Shown piece after piece: positions 12,633-24,772 of a stretch of DNA of 64,000 nt; positions within the stretch are counted from its first letter, which is position 1, and each line of letters begins with the position of its first letter. The notes beneath the pieces are model-generated. The model searched no databases, was not told where the DNA came from, and saw nothing but the letters and a program-made list of their open reading frames with translations. Source of the stretch: Tricholoma matsutake (lineage: Eukaryota > Basidiomycota > Agaricomycetes > Agaricales > Tricholomataceae). Both the position numbers and the translations under genes were made by a program. The DNA is taken from the NCBI GenBank assembly GCA_026075535.2, contig AP026550.1, positions 7,688,001 to 7,752,000 on the forward strand, in the 5' to 3' direction.

Positions 12633-12906
12633 TGTTGGAGCAGACTATATACGCTGCACAGTGGAAGAGACAACATGTTCCTTACAACCTACCTGGGGTT
12701 TACTTAGACTTACAGCTAGGGTTAGCAGAGGTAAGAAAACTGTATTCCTACTACGGTACAGGTTCTCCTTATATACATAATAATAAGGACGTCACATGAC
12801 TCAGGAATGTGTTTACCGCATGTATGCGCAGTAAGTGCAGTAACATGCGTATGCTGCATGTATTGCCTCATGTATACAGCATGCATCACTGGGATTAATT
12901 TCAACA
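12633..12906 (-). repeat. 3' LTR of the Copia element
   Basis: Matches 18057-18330 over its whole 274 bp with three substitutions (near 12745, 12831 and 12837). Two of the three are C/T or G/A changes within CpG. Confidence 0.93.
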
Positions 12907-12916
12907 CCCCCCCTCA
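12907..12916 (-). promoter_or_regulatory. Polypurine tract of the Copia element
   Basis: On the element strand the bases just upstream of the 3' LTR read GAGGGGGGG, the usual position and composition of the plus-strand primer. Confidence 0.75.
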
Positions 12917-12938
12917 AACTGTACAGCGCTCTAAGCAG

Positions 12939-15900
12939 CTAAGTTTGAATCTCAAAAGTAATTCCGAGAGAGTCTCTAAATTTCCTGAATAGGACAGCGC
13001 CAAGGTTCTTTGTGAACATGTCAGCCGGATTATCACTTCCAGGAATGAAAACGACTGTGACTTTGTCATTTTCTATGCATTTGCGGGTGTAGTGGTAGCG
13101 AATGTCTATATGTTTGGTCCTTCTTTCCTGAACTGGATTTGATCCAATAAAGATGGATCCCTGATTATCAGCACAGATTGGTACGCGCTTCAGTGTATAT
13201 CCAAGTTCCTGGAATAAGGACTCTATCCACACTATCTGCCGACAAGTGTCGGAGAGAGCCATATATTCGGCTTCTGTGGATGACAGTGCTACAGTTTTTT
13301 GTAAACGGGACTGCCAGCACACAATGCCACTCGCCAGAGTAGCAAAGTAACCCGTTGTAGATCGGCGCTTGACAGTGTCAGCTGCCCAATCAGAATCTGT
13401 GAAGGCCTGCAGCCCCTTGGATTTCTCTCCATCATAGACTATACTGTACTTCTGGGTTCCCACCAGATAGCGCATTATGTACATTGCTTTGTCTAGATGT
13501 TCTTGGCTAGGATTAGCCGAGAATTGCGACATCTTGATTACCGCGTAAGCGATATCAGGTCGCGTTCCGAGCATCAGATACAATAAAGATCCAATCACAG
13601 ACTGATATTTCGATCTAAGCGCCGCATTTGGCGTCGCTGTGTTCTCCGACGGTTTGTAGCCAGTCGGGAGCGGAGTGGGGGCAACTTTGGCATTTGTCAT
13701 CTCAAACCTCTCGAGCACTTTGGCAAGATATTCTGTTTGATCGAGTTTGACTTTTGTAGCGGTCTGGGTGACGCGCATGCCTAAGAATTCCGTGACTTTT
13801 TCAGTACTATGGCACTCCCAATGCTTCAGGCAAGCATTCTTCTTTTCATCCACAAGTTTCTTGTTCTTGCCCATGAACAAGCCATCGTCAACATAGACTA
13901 GTGCAATAATGATGCTGCCTGTCTTAGGATCCTTGTGTATGAAGATGCCGGCATCGGAGCTGGCGTGCACAAACCCAATGGTGCGCATAAATGCCTCTAG
14001 CTCTTTCCACCATGCTAGTGAAGCCTGTTTAAGGCCATACAATGCTCGGCGTAAGCGCATTACTTTGCGCTCTTTACCCTTGAGTCTGAAACCCTCGGGT
14101 TGATCCATATAGATCTCCTCATCAAGTTTGCCATATAAAAATGCGGTTTTTACATCTAGACCGGTCATATACATGCCTTCTAGAGACGCAAGGGCAAACA
14201 TGAGGCATACAGTCTCGTAGCGGACTACTGGTGAGAAAATCTCATCAAAGTCAACGCCTTCGACTTGTGAAAAGCCTTTGGCCACGAGTCTGGCTCGTTT
14301 TCTTCCGTCCGATTTCACGGAGAAAACCCATCTATTTTTGATCGTTTTCCGATCATGTGGAAGATCGACGATATCATAGACTTGTCGCTTGCGAAGAGCC
14401 TCTAACTCTTCACAACAAGCCTGTTTCCACTCAAGTTGCTGCTGCCGGGGTAGGCGCGCAATATCGCGAAATTGGTTTGGAACTAGGCTTTTTCCGCTTG
14501 ATGGTGTGACTGCTTTTGATAACAGCCAGCGGATAAGCTCATCTCCACCTTCCTTGGTTATCTTTTTAATATAACCTGCTTCGTCCGGTTCCCCCATTGG
14601 GTAATCATGTTCTTGATTATTGGAATCGGGCACACTCTCGTGGGGTGCCGAACTCGGTCCAGCAACCAGTTCTTGCTGTTGAGGTCGTGGTCGTGTTCGG
14701 TTATGATCCGAATCTTGACCCACAGACTTCTTCCAATATCGATCACACGCAATGTCTCTCTCTATGTCAGAGGGGAGTCGCTGTTCTCCATAGGTATTGC
14801 CGGGACGGTTTGGGATTTTCCTCTGCCTGCCTGATCGACGGGGCAATTGCTGCCATTCCTGTTGATCTTCATGTCTTGGACAAAAGTCCTCAGTGTTAAC
14901 TGGAGGCAGTGGAGGAGGAGCATTAGTCGCATCGTCATGTGCCTTTTGCTCGCTTGGTAAATCATCATCATCATCTTCTAATGATGGAGGAAGGGGCGGA
15001 TTTTGTGGCGGTATAGGGTCATCGCCATCTGTTCCAGATGAGTGGTCGTCATCTTCTGGTTCTGGAGGTGGAAAATCACCAAGGTCTGTCTTGGCAGGAG
15101 TTTTAGCTCCGGGACAGCATGGGAACATCGTTTCATCAAATAGTGCCGTGGCACCAATGAATATTGCGCCATTTTGTCGCATGAAACGATATGCTTTAAT
15201 GCCATCTTCTACTCCAAGGTATGTCATTAACTCCGATCGAGGAGATAATGTTGTTGGACATTTTTCCTTTGGTAGATAGACATAAGCACCGCAACTGAAG
15301 ACCTTCAGATTGTTTAGATCTGGGCAAACCTTTGTCAGGTCCTCAAAAGGTGTCAGCCATTTCAGGCGCCTTATTGGGGTTCAGTTGTATAAATGTGTTG
15401 CATGTTCTATGCAAAATTCCCACCATGATTGTGGTAGACAAGCGGTGAATTGCAAGGTTTGCGACTTTTCCATTATTGTCCTTATGGTGCGCTCTGCGCG
15501 CCCATTCTGTTGATGAACGTGGGGTGCAGACATCTCTATTTTGATGCCTAAGTCCTTGAGCTGTTTTTGTAGCTCACGATCCTTGAACTCCCCCCCTGGA
15601 TCGACACGCCAGCGCTTGATTGTAGCGCCATATTGGGTCTTAGCCATCGCTTGAAATTGTCTAATTGCTTCAGCAGCATCAGATTTCTTTCTGAGGCATT
15701 GGACCCAAATATGTGATGTTTTGTCGTCCAGAAATACAATGAAGTATTTATGTTTGTGGTACGATAGTACCGGAAGTTCCTTTAGGTCGGAATGTATTAA
15801 TTCAAAGGATTTGTCAGCTTGTGAGTCTGACTCGGGAAAAGATTTTGAGGTCATTTTCCCTTCAGCACACCCTGGACATATAATTTTGTCTTTAGGAATA

Positions 15901-17840
15901 ATTAAATTCCTTGGGAATTTTATGGTGCTTTTAGGCATTTTCCCTAGCGCCTCTTTGGATGGGTGTCCAAGTCGCCTATGCCAAGTCAAGTAGTCAGCGA
16001 CATAAATAGTCGCGACATTAACCTTTTTGGTGCTCAATATATGAGTCTGAGCCCAATAGATCGTGTCTTTCCTCCTTAGAGAGACACAATGCATGATCGG
16101 GTTTCCATGCTCGATAAATGAAATGTGTGCGGAGGAACCACGCACATCACTTCCATCTTGTAAAAAGACCCCCATTGACATCAATCGAGTATTAATGTCG
16201 GGTATGTAGTAGACGGGGTATAACCGTGTTTCACATGTCTCTGACTTCCCATGACATACTACCTGGTGTTTAATGAAGACTGCTCCTTTTCCTACTATAT
16301 GAGTAGTACCAGTGGCCATTTGGACCAAGGTAGAGTCCTTTCTCAGTAAAGGCTTGTAAGAAGCGAAATCTTTTATTTCACCAGTGAAGTGTTTTGATGC
16401 GCCTGAATCCATGATCCAGTCGGCACCTTTCTTACAATCTCCCTTTGCACACATAGCACATATATTAAGATCTAAATAATTCCATGATACATTTAATAGC
16501 AGTAAAATTTCACATGAAAAGTTTGCTGTATTCATAGGAATATTAATCTTAGTGCTTGTGGCAGGGAAAAGGACTGACCTGTCATCATATGCCCCTGTAT
16601 CAAGCGGTTCATCGATGAACATTTCGTCGACGGCTTTCCACACTTCCTCATCAGACACCGGAGGTTCAGATCCGAGGGAGACGGTATCGTCTTCTACCTC
16701 CTCGATCCTAGACTCGGGTTCTGGTTCTATCCTTCTTCTCTTTCCTTCTCGCACCATCAGGTGCTCTTCCAGCGGTCGCAGATTTTTCGCGCTGCGCGGA
16801 AGTTGCATTTGCTCAAGGGTGTCTCGAGCTTGCTGATATTTGGCATAAACCGAACGAGAGGTAGAGGCCACGCCCGTATATGCCTGTGCAGGCGGTCGGC
16901 GGCGAGGATCCCTTGTGGGAGTGTGTTCGCGTCTTTCGATGCACTGTATAAGCAGCATCGGTGGTATGATGGTGCCATTACCATTTATGGTGGTATAGGC
17001 TTTGGAGGCGAGGTGGGTATGTTTATCCTTCGGCTTCTCCTCCTTAGTCTTTCTGTCCCCACGTCGTCCACACTTTCGGGACGAGTCTCCGTTGCTGTTT
17101 TGCCCTTCTTTGGGCTGCCATTTGGGGTTTCCCCCTTTGCGCTTAACAGCAGAAAGTTTGTTGGCCTGAGGCTGGCCAGCAGGCTTTCCTACTGCTGTGC
17201 ACCTTGAGGCTTCAGCGACAATGGAGTCCTTGACATGTTTAAATGTCAAGGCGCTAGTAGCGGTCATGTTAAGGACCGTTGCGGACAAGGAATCGTACTC
17301 GTGCGGCATCGCAGCAAGTAGAATCATTGCTTGCACTAGCTCGGGGATGGCGACGTTAGCAGCCATAAGGTGCTCAAATTTGTCTGCCATTCTAGCAATC
17401 TCCGGTGCGGGGTTTGCAGCCGGGATCTTGATCGCTATTGCAGACCTAAAGTCCACGAAGACTTGGGAGGGGCCGTCCACACCATAATCGGTGCGGATGA
17501 GATCCCACACCTCCTCAGCAGTGTCCTTTGAGTTGGCATGCTGCCGAATGGAGGGGGCCAGGCAGAGCACTAGGCTACCAATGGCCTGGTCATTTTTGTT
17601 GCTCCAGGTCTGGAGCTTGGCATTAGCATCCGCTACCAAAGTAGCGTTCGTCGCCGTCAAGGGAGGTGCCGGGGGCGGTTTTTGCTCCGCCCCGCTAGTT
17701 ATTTGCCAGAGGCCCTGAGACCTGAGCCATGCCTTCATTGAGTCGGCCCATTGAATGTAATTTGATCTGTCGAAAGTTTGAACGAGTTTCTCAAGAGTTG
17801 AAGACATGATTTTGTGGTGGCAGCTGTTAAAAGCGCTCAA
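12939..17840 (-). pseudogene. Copia Gag-Pol polyprotein, interrupted by one in-frame TGA
   Basis: The frame from the ATG at 17840 to the stop at 12939-12941 is about 1630 codons in a single register. It is cut by TGA at 15381-15383, after residue 819. Gag is about residues 1-430; its zinc-knuckle position reads RKCGRRGDRKTKE, lacking the usual Cys/His set. Protease DSGASKHF is near residue 477. GAG-pre-integrase WHRRLGHPSK is near 618. Integrase has HSDLKE near 684, FLDDKTSH near 703 and GGEFKD near 752, giving the D,D,E triad. RT GLDVKTAF is near 1230 and YVDDGLF near 1318. RNase H ends in DNQGSIF and TKHIDIRYH. The TGA falls in HLYN-stop-TP, where relatives have Arg. Everything else looks intact, so the element is probably inactivated by one base, or the stop is read through at low level. 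Confidence 0.9.
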
Positions 17841-18056
17841 TCAGTCTTTTTACTCAATAAAACACGTTTAACGTTCTCAGGAGAAAACACTCCTTCAGAG
17901 TGGTTAACCCTAGTCAACCTAGGTTTTATGTGCAGCTCGCAGGGAGCGCAATGCAGCTCACAAAGAGCACAAGGTTATAATTTGGAGACGATGAAGTCAA
18001 CGTCATTCGCAGCCAATTAAGGCACATTCGCGACGTGCCCAGCAGGGCCCATAACC
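17841..18056 (-). promoter_or_regulatory. Copia leader with primer-binding site
   Basis: The sequence directly after the 5' LTR on the element strand is GGTTATGGGCCCTGCT (18056 leftward). It is complementary to an initiator-Met tRNA anticodon-arm type sequence (GGGCCCATAACC), the site used by Copia-type elements that prime from a cleaved half-tRNA. The rest is untranslated leader with CAGCTC/GAGCAC mini-repeats near 17930-17970. Confidence 0.55.
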
Positions 18057-18330
18057 TGTTGGAGCAGACTATATACGCTGCACAGTGGAAGAGACAACAT
18101 GTTCCTTACAACCTACCTGGGGTTTACTTAGACTTACAGCTAGGGTTAGCAGAGGTAAGAACACTGTATTCCTACTACGGTACAGGTTCTCCTTATATAC
18201 ATAATAATAAGGACGTCACATGACTCAGGAATGTGTTTACCGCATGTATGCACAGTAAGCGCAGTAACATGCGTATGCTGCATGTATTGCCTCATGTATA
18301 CAGCATGCATCACTGGGATTAATTTCAACA
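18057..18330 (-). repeat. 5' LTR of the Copia element
   Basis: Partner of 12633-12906; begins TGTTGGAGCAG and ends TTTCAACA on the plus strand. It is followed by GGATG, the target duplication. Confidence 0.93.
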
Positions 18331-19086
18331 GGATGTCAGTGTAACCCAGTTTTATTTTGATGTCTCAGTTTGTTCTGCACTTGCTCAACATGTTTGTAGC
18401 CTTCGTGGCTACAGTGGTGTGACCATCTCCAGTTTCCAGTTTTCGAAGATAGACTCGACCGCAGCCTACTGGGTTACCTCACTCAATGGCCACACGTAGA
18501 GTGCTGCCAGACCCGGCCTTGCCCCAATGGTTATACTCCCTGAACAAGGTACCCTGTTTCTACACACGTATCTGCAATCATCTTCCATTCCATCGACAAG
18601 ATCACAAGGCTGCCAATCGGGAAAACCTCGGAACGAAATTTGGATCTCTAAGCCAGCTTTTTATGATGGAGACGACGTTTGAAGCACAGACCGAAGACGA
18701 TGCCTTTTCTGACTTGTGGGCGAGATGGAACAGGACGAGTTGCTTTGCGCTAGCAGCCCGTTCCTCAGTTGAAGCGTTGGGTTGTAAGTCTTCCGCATCT
18801 ATCTTCATAGCTGTATGAATCACACCTGTAGAGCGTACTACTGATCTGTGTGCCGAGGATCTTAGGGATTCCTGTATTTTTGGCGTTAATCGCATGCAGT
18901 TTGATAACACGTCCAAAACATGTCATGATCATGATCATGATAAGACGGTTATCCGCGTATGGATGACTACCGCGTGGATCCTACCTCTGGAATTGTTTAC
19001 GTACAAAACTCTTATCTCATTAGACTCCCAGCTTCGTTGGCTGTTGACTTCTTTTACAGCAATTACGCCTTGCTACTACCACTGAA
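18331..19086. other. Flank between the Copia element and the permease gene
   Basis: A minus-strand ORF (18602-18916) and a plus-strand ORF (18486-18818) overlap. Neither has a recognised motif. The minus one could be an exon of a gene that the Copia insertion disrupted, but there is no continuation I can support. The AT-rich end precedes the permease start. Confidence 0.3.
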
Positions 19087-21570
19087 ATGTCACGGCCTGA
19101 ATCCACTGTCGAGGCACATGACAAGGGCAAGGACAATGTGGATTTAGATAGCACTGATGATCGTGCCAATCAGGGACTTGAGAAACTTGGGTACAAGCAG
19201 GAACTTCTACGGGTATGGGATTGCACAGCCTTGTTTGCTTGTCTGCCAGTTGATTTTTCACCTCATAGTCGCGTGGGACGTTGCATCTCGTGTTCAGTCA
19301 GTGCTTCTAGGCGTTTGTGTGTCTTATGTCTAACTAACCATGGGTATAGTGACACTGTGTTTGTTTCTTAAAGTTCGTCTTCGTCCCTAATGATTTTATT
19401 GACGTTATCCAGCCATCATGGCCGTCCGTATGTCACCCTGTTAGACCAAAATCAGCGAGTTTCTCACGTTTGACGGCACGCACTGCTTTCTCTACCAGCC
19501 TTTGGTCTCTCAGCGCCTATTGCCACTTCTCTGGTCGGAGGTGGGCCTGCTGTTATCGTCTGGGGGTAGGTGGTTTGTCACCTACGTGTTCACCAGGCCA
19601 TCTGACTCGGACGTGGATGCTGAAGCTGGGTCCTAGTATCCGTCCTCAGCAACGCACTCCTCCTTTCGCTTGGGGAATTGAGCTCGAAGTACCCGACTTC
19701 TGCGGGCGCATACTATTGGTGCTATCGGATTTCCCCTCCTCGTTACCGGTTACTGTTGTCTTGGATCAATGGGTGGTTAAACATGGTTGGCGTGTGGACT
19801 ATATGTCTCTCTGTTGTTTTTGTACGGTTTACTTCAGCTTTGCAGAACTATCTCGCCTAAATTTCAGACAGGGAACGGCTCAAATTCTAGTGGCGGGAGT
19901 AACAATATTCTACCCTCAGTGGGTTGCAACCCCTTGGCAAACCTGTGAGTAACACATCACTCTTTTCATTGTTGGATCTCTGAACATGTCTATGAAGATC
20001 TCATTTTTGTTGCGGTGTTGATATGGACTAGCATCTTTATCATATTTTTCAATAGAATACTGCCAACTCTCGACGTGCGCTTTTACACTCTCAGAGCGTA
20101 GGATTACCTCTCACCCATATGACAGATTATTGCTGGAGTTTGGACGGCTGTGGGTGTCATCAGTGCGTTTTAAGTCCCACTCGTACCAATATATCTCAAC
20201 GAGTTCTTGTAGTCACCATGATATGCTTTTCGGTCAAAGCGGCAGCGGGTCGACGTTCCGCTTCATTCGCCCTTGGTCACTTCGATCCCTCAGCCTCTGG
20301 CTGGACACCCGGATGGTCCTTCTTCATAGGCCTACTACCGGTATGTCATTTTGTCCTACGATAATTGCCTCATTATCATTCCTCTGCACCCGCAGCCTGG
20401 TATGACAATCTGCATTTTCAGAATGCCTCGTGCTGACGTCCGTTATGCAAGCCTATGTTTTGGCGGCAAATGGAATGAGTATGTGTTCGTGTCTGAAAAT
20501 CATTTCTTACTGACTCCTGTTTGAAAGTTGCCAGCATGGCTGAAGAAGTACACAATCCAACCTACCAGCTGCCCAGGGCACTTGCTTGGTCACCGTTGAT
20601 TGGTTTAATATGTGGGATCGTGTATCTATTGCCTATAATGTTTACCCTTCCAGATATTGCGCTGCTGCTTGCTGGTATGTTTTAGTAACACTCACTTGCC
20701 CGTCTTTCATTGATCGTGGTGAAATCAGTACCTGGGGGACAACCCCTTGGTGTGATGTTCGAAGCGATTATGGGGTCCAAGGCAGGTGGTTTTGGCGTGG
20801 TACGCATTGTTGCCTTCCTTTGCATATCCAGCTCATCGTCTATCGGCTATAGTTATTCATTAGTATGTTCAGTTACAGTGCATGGGGCTGCTTTTAACCC
20901 CTACACGTAGTCTTTGGTATCGGGATGCTCTGTGCCATCTCCATCTCTTGTGCTGCCTCGCGCGCCACATGGAGTTTCGCCCGGGATAAAGCAATTCCGT
21001 TTCACACAGTCTTTGCTCGCGTCAACCATAGACTAGATGACGTCCCGGTTTACGCCTATCTCCTCTCTACTGTTATCCAGCTTCTCCTTGCGCTTATCTT
21101 CCTGGGATCAACTGCTGCTTTTAATGCGTTCACTGGTGTAGCAACGATAAGTCTTCAGGCGAGCTATGCCATGCCTGTGGCTGTTTCATTGGCAACTGGA
21201 AGGAAAGACGTCGCGGACGCTCCGTTCAACCTTGGAATATGGGGTGTTCCACTCAACGTGATTGCTGTACTATGGACGTCGCTGCAGCTCGTGTTATTTT
21301 CGATGCCAGCGGTGATCCCTGTCACAAAGTCATCAATGAGTGAGTGTGTCTACGATTGCATGAATATCGGTCTGGTTTATAATGTGTAGACTATGCATCT
21401 GTCGTTTTTGTGGGATTTGCGGCAATAAGCGCCGTGTGGTATTTGATAGGTACGTTGCTGTGCTGCTACATAGGCGAGACCTTTTAACTCACGTATGGTT
21501 AGATGGGCGCTTCCATTACGAGGGACCACCTATGCCGGATGAAGTCATCGAGAAGAATGACCCCAAATAG
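19087..21570 (+). CDS. APC-family amino-acid permease (GABA/amino-acid transporter type), many introns
   Basis: Exons joined in phase include 19650-19821, 19872-19944, 19998-20074, 20126-20162, 20213-20340, 20528-20674, 20729-20799, 20911-21339, 21390-21449 and 21503-21570. The protein reads as a 12-TM plasma-membrane permease. Landmarks are a hydrophilic N terminus ending LEKLGYKQELLR, FGLSAPIATSLVGGG, then LSSKYPTSAGAYYW, SWINGWLN, TPGWSFFIGLLP, SMAEEVHNPTYQLPRAL and SCAASRATWSFARDKAIPF. The tail is HYEGPPMP. These match the fungal amino-acid/GABA permease branch that imports nitrogenous solutes by cation coupling. The exon starting at 19499 needs one leftover base, but exon 1 (19087-19212) ends in phase 0. 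The intervening block reads as the expected first TM only if one base is removed at about 19498. So there is either a missed micro-exon or a 1-nt frameshift. The joins near 20341-20478 and 20800-20910 are also unresolved. Confidence 0.82.
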
Positions 21571-22356
21571 ATGGCCCTAATGTCCTACAGCCTAAGCGTG
21601 TCTGTGCTCCTCTGTAACATTCAATTTACCAACCATGGGGCATATGCTCTTGGGTGCCGCGACCTTCGAAATAAAAGTGTCACGATCAAAGTTGGATCAA
21701 AGACCCTCGAGCTATCGAGTTAATAGATGAAGGTTGCCTACTTAGACGTGTTCCGGCGCCACTCGTGTGATCCCTTTATCTCCAGAAACTAAGACATGAT
21801 CGAGTACGAAGTACCCTTACTCTCCCCCACAGTCAAAAATTTTATTTTTATTAACTATCACACGATTTGGAGTGCTAAGAAAATGGGTCAAAAAAATCAG
21901 CCCAAGATCGAATTTCCTCTAAGACTCTGGTTCGGGTCTCGGGTTGGCAGGTGACAACATGCTCTTCACTTCTCTGACTGGAATTGTAGAGGGCACTCCA
22001 GACGAGGTGGTCGTTCAAGACATCAAAGATCAAAGGAGGCGACTCTACAGAGATGATAGTTGAAGCACTAAGTGAAACGGCAGCGACTCACTGTTGAAGA
22101 TATTGACGTCTCCACCCAACCCCTATCACCACCCGCTCCCCCCTTGCCACTATCACCCAGTCCACCGTCTCTGGCTACCAAAAAAGTGGGTGGCCTGCCT
22201 AGGGAAATTATATTACATACCTTTGATATCTCCCTATTAGGGGATCATTGGTTAGTGCATTATCAAAGGGACATATCGGTAGTTGCTTACAGTTTTAACA
22301 CTCATTTCTTTGATGAGACGACGTAGTTGTGGTCCTCCCCTATGTACATGTAAATT
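21571..22356. other. 3' flank of the permease; border of the repeat island
   Basis: No gene is supported. A C-rich segment at about 22110-22170 opens only a short Pro/Ser-rich ORF (22072-22326). CpG dinucleotides become scarce from here rightward, marking the switch to repeat-rich DNA. Confidence 0.45.
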
Positions 22357-22653
22357 TAGTGTTCCAAGGTCCGGTTCGGTCCGGTTTTTTGACCTCCAAC
22401 CGGGACCCAAAACTGATGGTTGCCCCCAGAAAACTGGTTCTGACCAGTTTTTCCTGCCATTTTTTCGTGTCTAGCTAAATTATATTATGTACAAAATAAA
22501 TTAAATATATTAACACCCTGCAAGCAGTTGCTCGCAGCGGTGGGGTACTGCTAAGTGATATGAAAAAAATTAGAAAGAAAGAAAAAAAGCCCCACTGTCT
22601 TGTGCTTGCAGTGAGGGTGGGGCATTGTTGTTGTTGTTGTAGTGTTGCGGCCC

Positions 22654-22781
22654 TATAAGGGCAACCTCAGCCTCTAGCAAAGAGAATAGAAGGAAATGAA
22701 GTGAGGAAAAATGTAGGATGAACGTAAAAAATAGGAGAAACACACAGGGCACCCCCCCAAGTCCCCCCTAGTCCCCTTACA
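22654..22781 (-). mobile_element. Internally deleted solo LTR of the Gypsy family
   Basis: It starts TATAAGGGCAACCT and ends AGTCCCCTTACA like the 426-bp LTRs at 36199 and 41821, but the middle is missing, leaving 128 bp. The flanks are GGCCC on both sides (22649-22653 and 22782-22786), so it is a genuine separate insertion. Confidence 0.85.
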
Positions 22782-22939
22782 GGCCCCCTGTCATTGTCAT
22801 CCATGGCATTGCTGTTGTTGTCATTGTTGCAGTGGTGTGCTCCCCCACATCATTGTCCCCTGCCATTTGTTGTCCCTGCCATTCATTGTTTGCTGTGTGA
22901 TGTGGCATCCAGGTGTCGTTGGCCAGAAACAGCACCCGT

Positions 22940-23118
22940 TGTATTGAAATAACTTGCAGTGGGACCACGCAGAGCTCAGTCGATAGATTTCCGTGCTTGT
23001 ATTGGACTTGAAACAAGCATGTAAAGAACTACAAACAAGTAAACAAACATTGTAACTAATCGGTAAGTTCCGAAGTCACACTGTCATGACTATGTAGTTT
23101 GAAGTACTTAGTCCAACA
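22940..23118 (-). repeat. LTR (3') of the small non-autonomous element
   Basis: 179 bp, matching 24584-24762 with scattered, mostly C/T or G/A, differences. Confidence 0.8.
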
Positions 23119-24583
23119 CTCCCCCTCAAACAAAGAAGTTGTGAAGGATAAAAGAATGTAATAAATGGAGTATACTTACTCCCCCTCAATGAATGACTTG
23201 GCTCCCCCTTGATCAGAGCAATGTAAGGAGTGTCAAATGAGGAATGAATGATGATGCATGTGATGCGCTGTGAGCATTGGAATGTTTCCCAAAAAAAGAT
23301 TTGTTGGTTTGCTGTACCGCTGATTCTCGTATGATTGGTTCTGTGCATGCATTCCAGTGTTTTGATGTCAAGTTGCAGTTTATGTAGTCATGCTGGACTT
23401 CCTCGATTGTTCCCACTTGGTGCTTTGGTCCCCGAGCTCAGTTTATAGTCGTGATGGACATCCCAAGTTTGTGCCTTCCTCCCAATGTTTTGGCAGTGCG
23501 GTCAGTTGTTCCAATGAATGCATGTCAGTGTAGTCAGTGGTTGTCTCATGTCTCGTCCACCTGGCTTTCACCTGTTTCTTGTGTTGGCAGTCAGTGGTTG
23601 CATTGTGTCTCATCCACCTATCCTCGCCTACTCTTTGCCCTTCCTTCCTTCTCCTTCCTAGCCTTCACTTTTTTTCCTTCTTTCCTTCTACTTCTTTCCC
23701 TTTGCCTCCTCTCTCAACAATAGCTGGGGTTACTACCCCTTACTCTCCCCCTCGAGCTGGATGTCACACACTTAAGTATCTCCCAATTAGACTTTCCCCC
23801 CCTTTGTTCCTAGTGTTGACATGCAGATTGAACCTGTTATAAAATATATTTGCATTTAGTGCATCGTGATTCATCATGTTAGGGATTGGGTGGGTGGGCT
23901 CAAAGATTTGTTGTTGCGTTTGCTAGATTTGTTCTGTCTCCCCCTTGCATTGCTGCTTTATGTACCTGTTATGTCCCTATTCTACCCTAGCTGGCCCCAT
24001 TGGGCTCATTCCATCAGGAGTTCCAGTGGACATTGGTGACATGGTGGTTTTTTGTCAGTCCTTTCATCGACTTCCTACCTCCCTCTTCTTTCCTCCTTTA
24101 GGCTCTTATCCCTCAGGCTAGTGTTCAATGCACCGCTCTGGGGCTTTTTGTCCATTTTGGGGTTTTGTGGGTTTTGGTAAGTTTTGTCAATGACGTCGAG
24201 TTCCTAGCAGATTCGGGAGATGCAGCTGTGCATTCTCAACTGATTTGTTTGCTTTGTCAGGGGCTTGGGCCATGTGCGTAACACTTGCATTGGGTGCATT
24301 TTTTGTCTGGTAGGGTTTTGGTGTGGTGCGAGGTGGTAGTTATGAGGTGGCTCATTCTAGGTTGCCTAGAGTGAGACTTTATGTAGTGAATAGAACAGAG
24401 GATGGTTAATAATAAAGCTAGATTGGTTGCCAGAGATTTCTGGGCCTTAGAGAACTGCCTGCAAGTGCCAGCAGGGCTTTTGGATTGCCGTAGTGACTGA
24501 GTCTCCAGTCTAGAAGTGCAGTCCCAGCACTGGAATAGATCCTCAGTGCAGCTGTGGTGAACAGGAGCCACCCGTGATGTGCT

Positions 24584-24762
24584 TGTATTGAAATAACTTG
24601 CGGTGGGACCACACAGAGCTCAGTCAATAGATTTCCGTGCTTGTATTGGACTTGAAACAAGCATGTAAAGAACTACAAACAAGTAAACAAACATTGTAAC
24701 TAATTGGTAAGTTCCAAAGTCACACTGTCACAACTATGTAGTTTGAAGTACTTAGTCCAACA
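24584..24762 (-). repeat. LTR (5') of the small non-autonomous element
   Basis: 179-bp partner of 22940-23118. Confidence 0.8.
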
Positions 24763-24772
24763 CATTGCGACC

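Larger units (their letters stand above)
12633..18330 (-). mobile_element. Ty1/Copia LTR retrotransposon, nearly complete and young
   Basis: Direct 274-bp LTRs (12633-12906 and 18057-18330) begin TG and end CA. They are flanked by the 5-bp duplication GGATG (12628-12632 and 18331-18335). The element reads on the minus strand. I count three differences between the LTRs, so insertion was recent. Internally it has a purine tract beside the 3' LTR, a priming site beside the 5' LTR, and one gag-pol reading frame with a single TGA. Domain order protease, integrase, RT, RNase H identifies the Copia superfamily. Confidence 0.95.
22940..24762 (-). mobile_element. Small non-autonomous LTR retrotransposon (Copia-like)
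   Basis: Direct 179-bp repeats (22940-23118 and 24584-24762) begin TGTATTGAAATAAC and end TAGTCCAACA. Just inside the left LTR the plus strand reads CTCCCCCTCAAAC, so on the minus strand a purine tract precedes the 3' LTR, setting orientation. The 1465-bp interior holds no gag or pol frame. It is C/T-rich and low complexity. This is the structure of a TRIM/LARD-type element mobilised in trans. The outer 5-bp flanks do not match, so ends or flanks have changed. Confidence 0.7.

Noticed and set aside
14893..15279. Plus-strand Ser/Gly-rich ORF
   Set aside because: It is the shadow of the Pro/Asp-rich linker of the Copia polyprotein on the minus strand.
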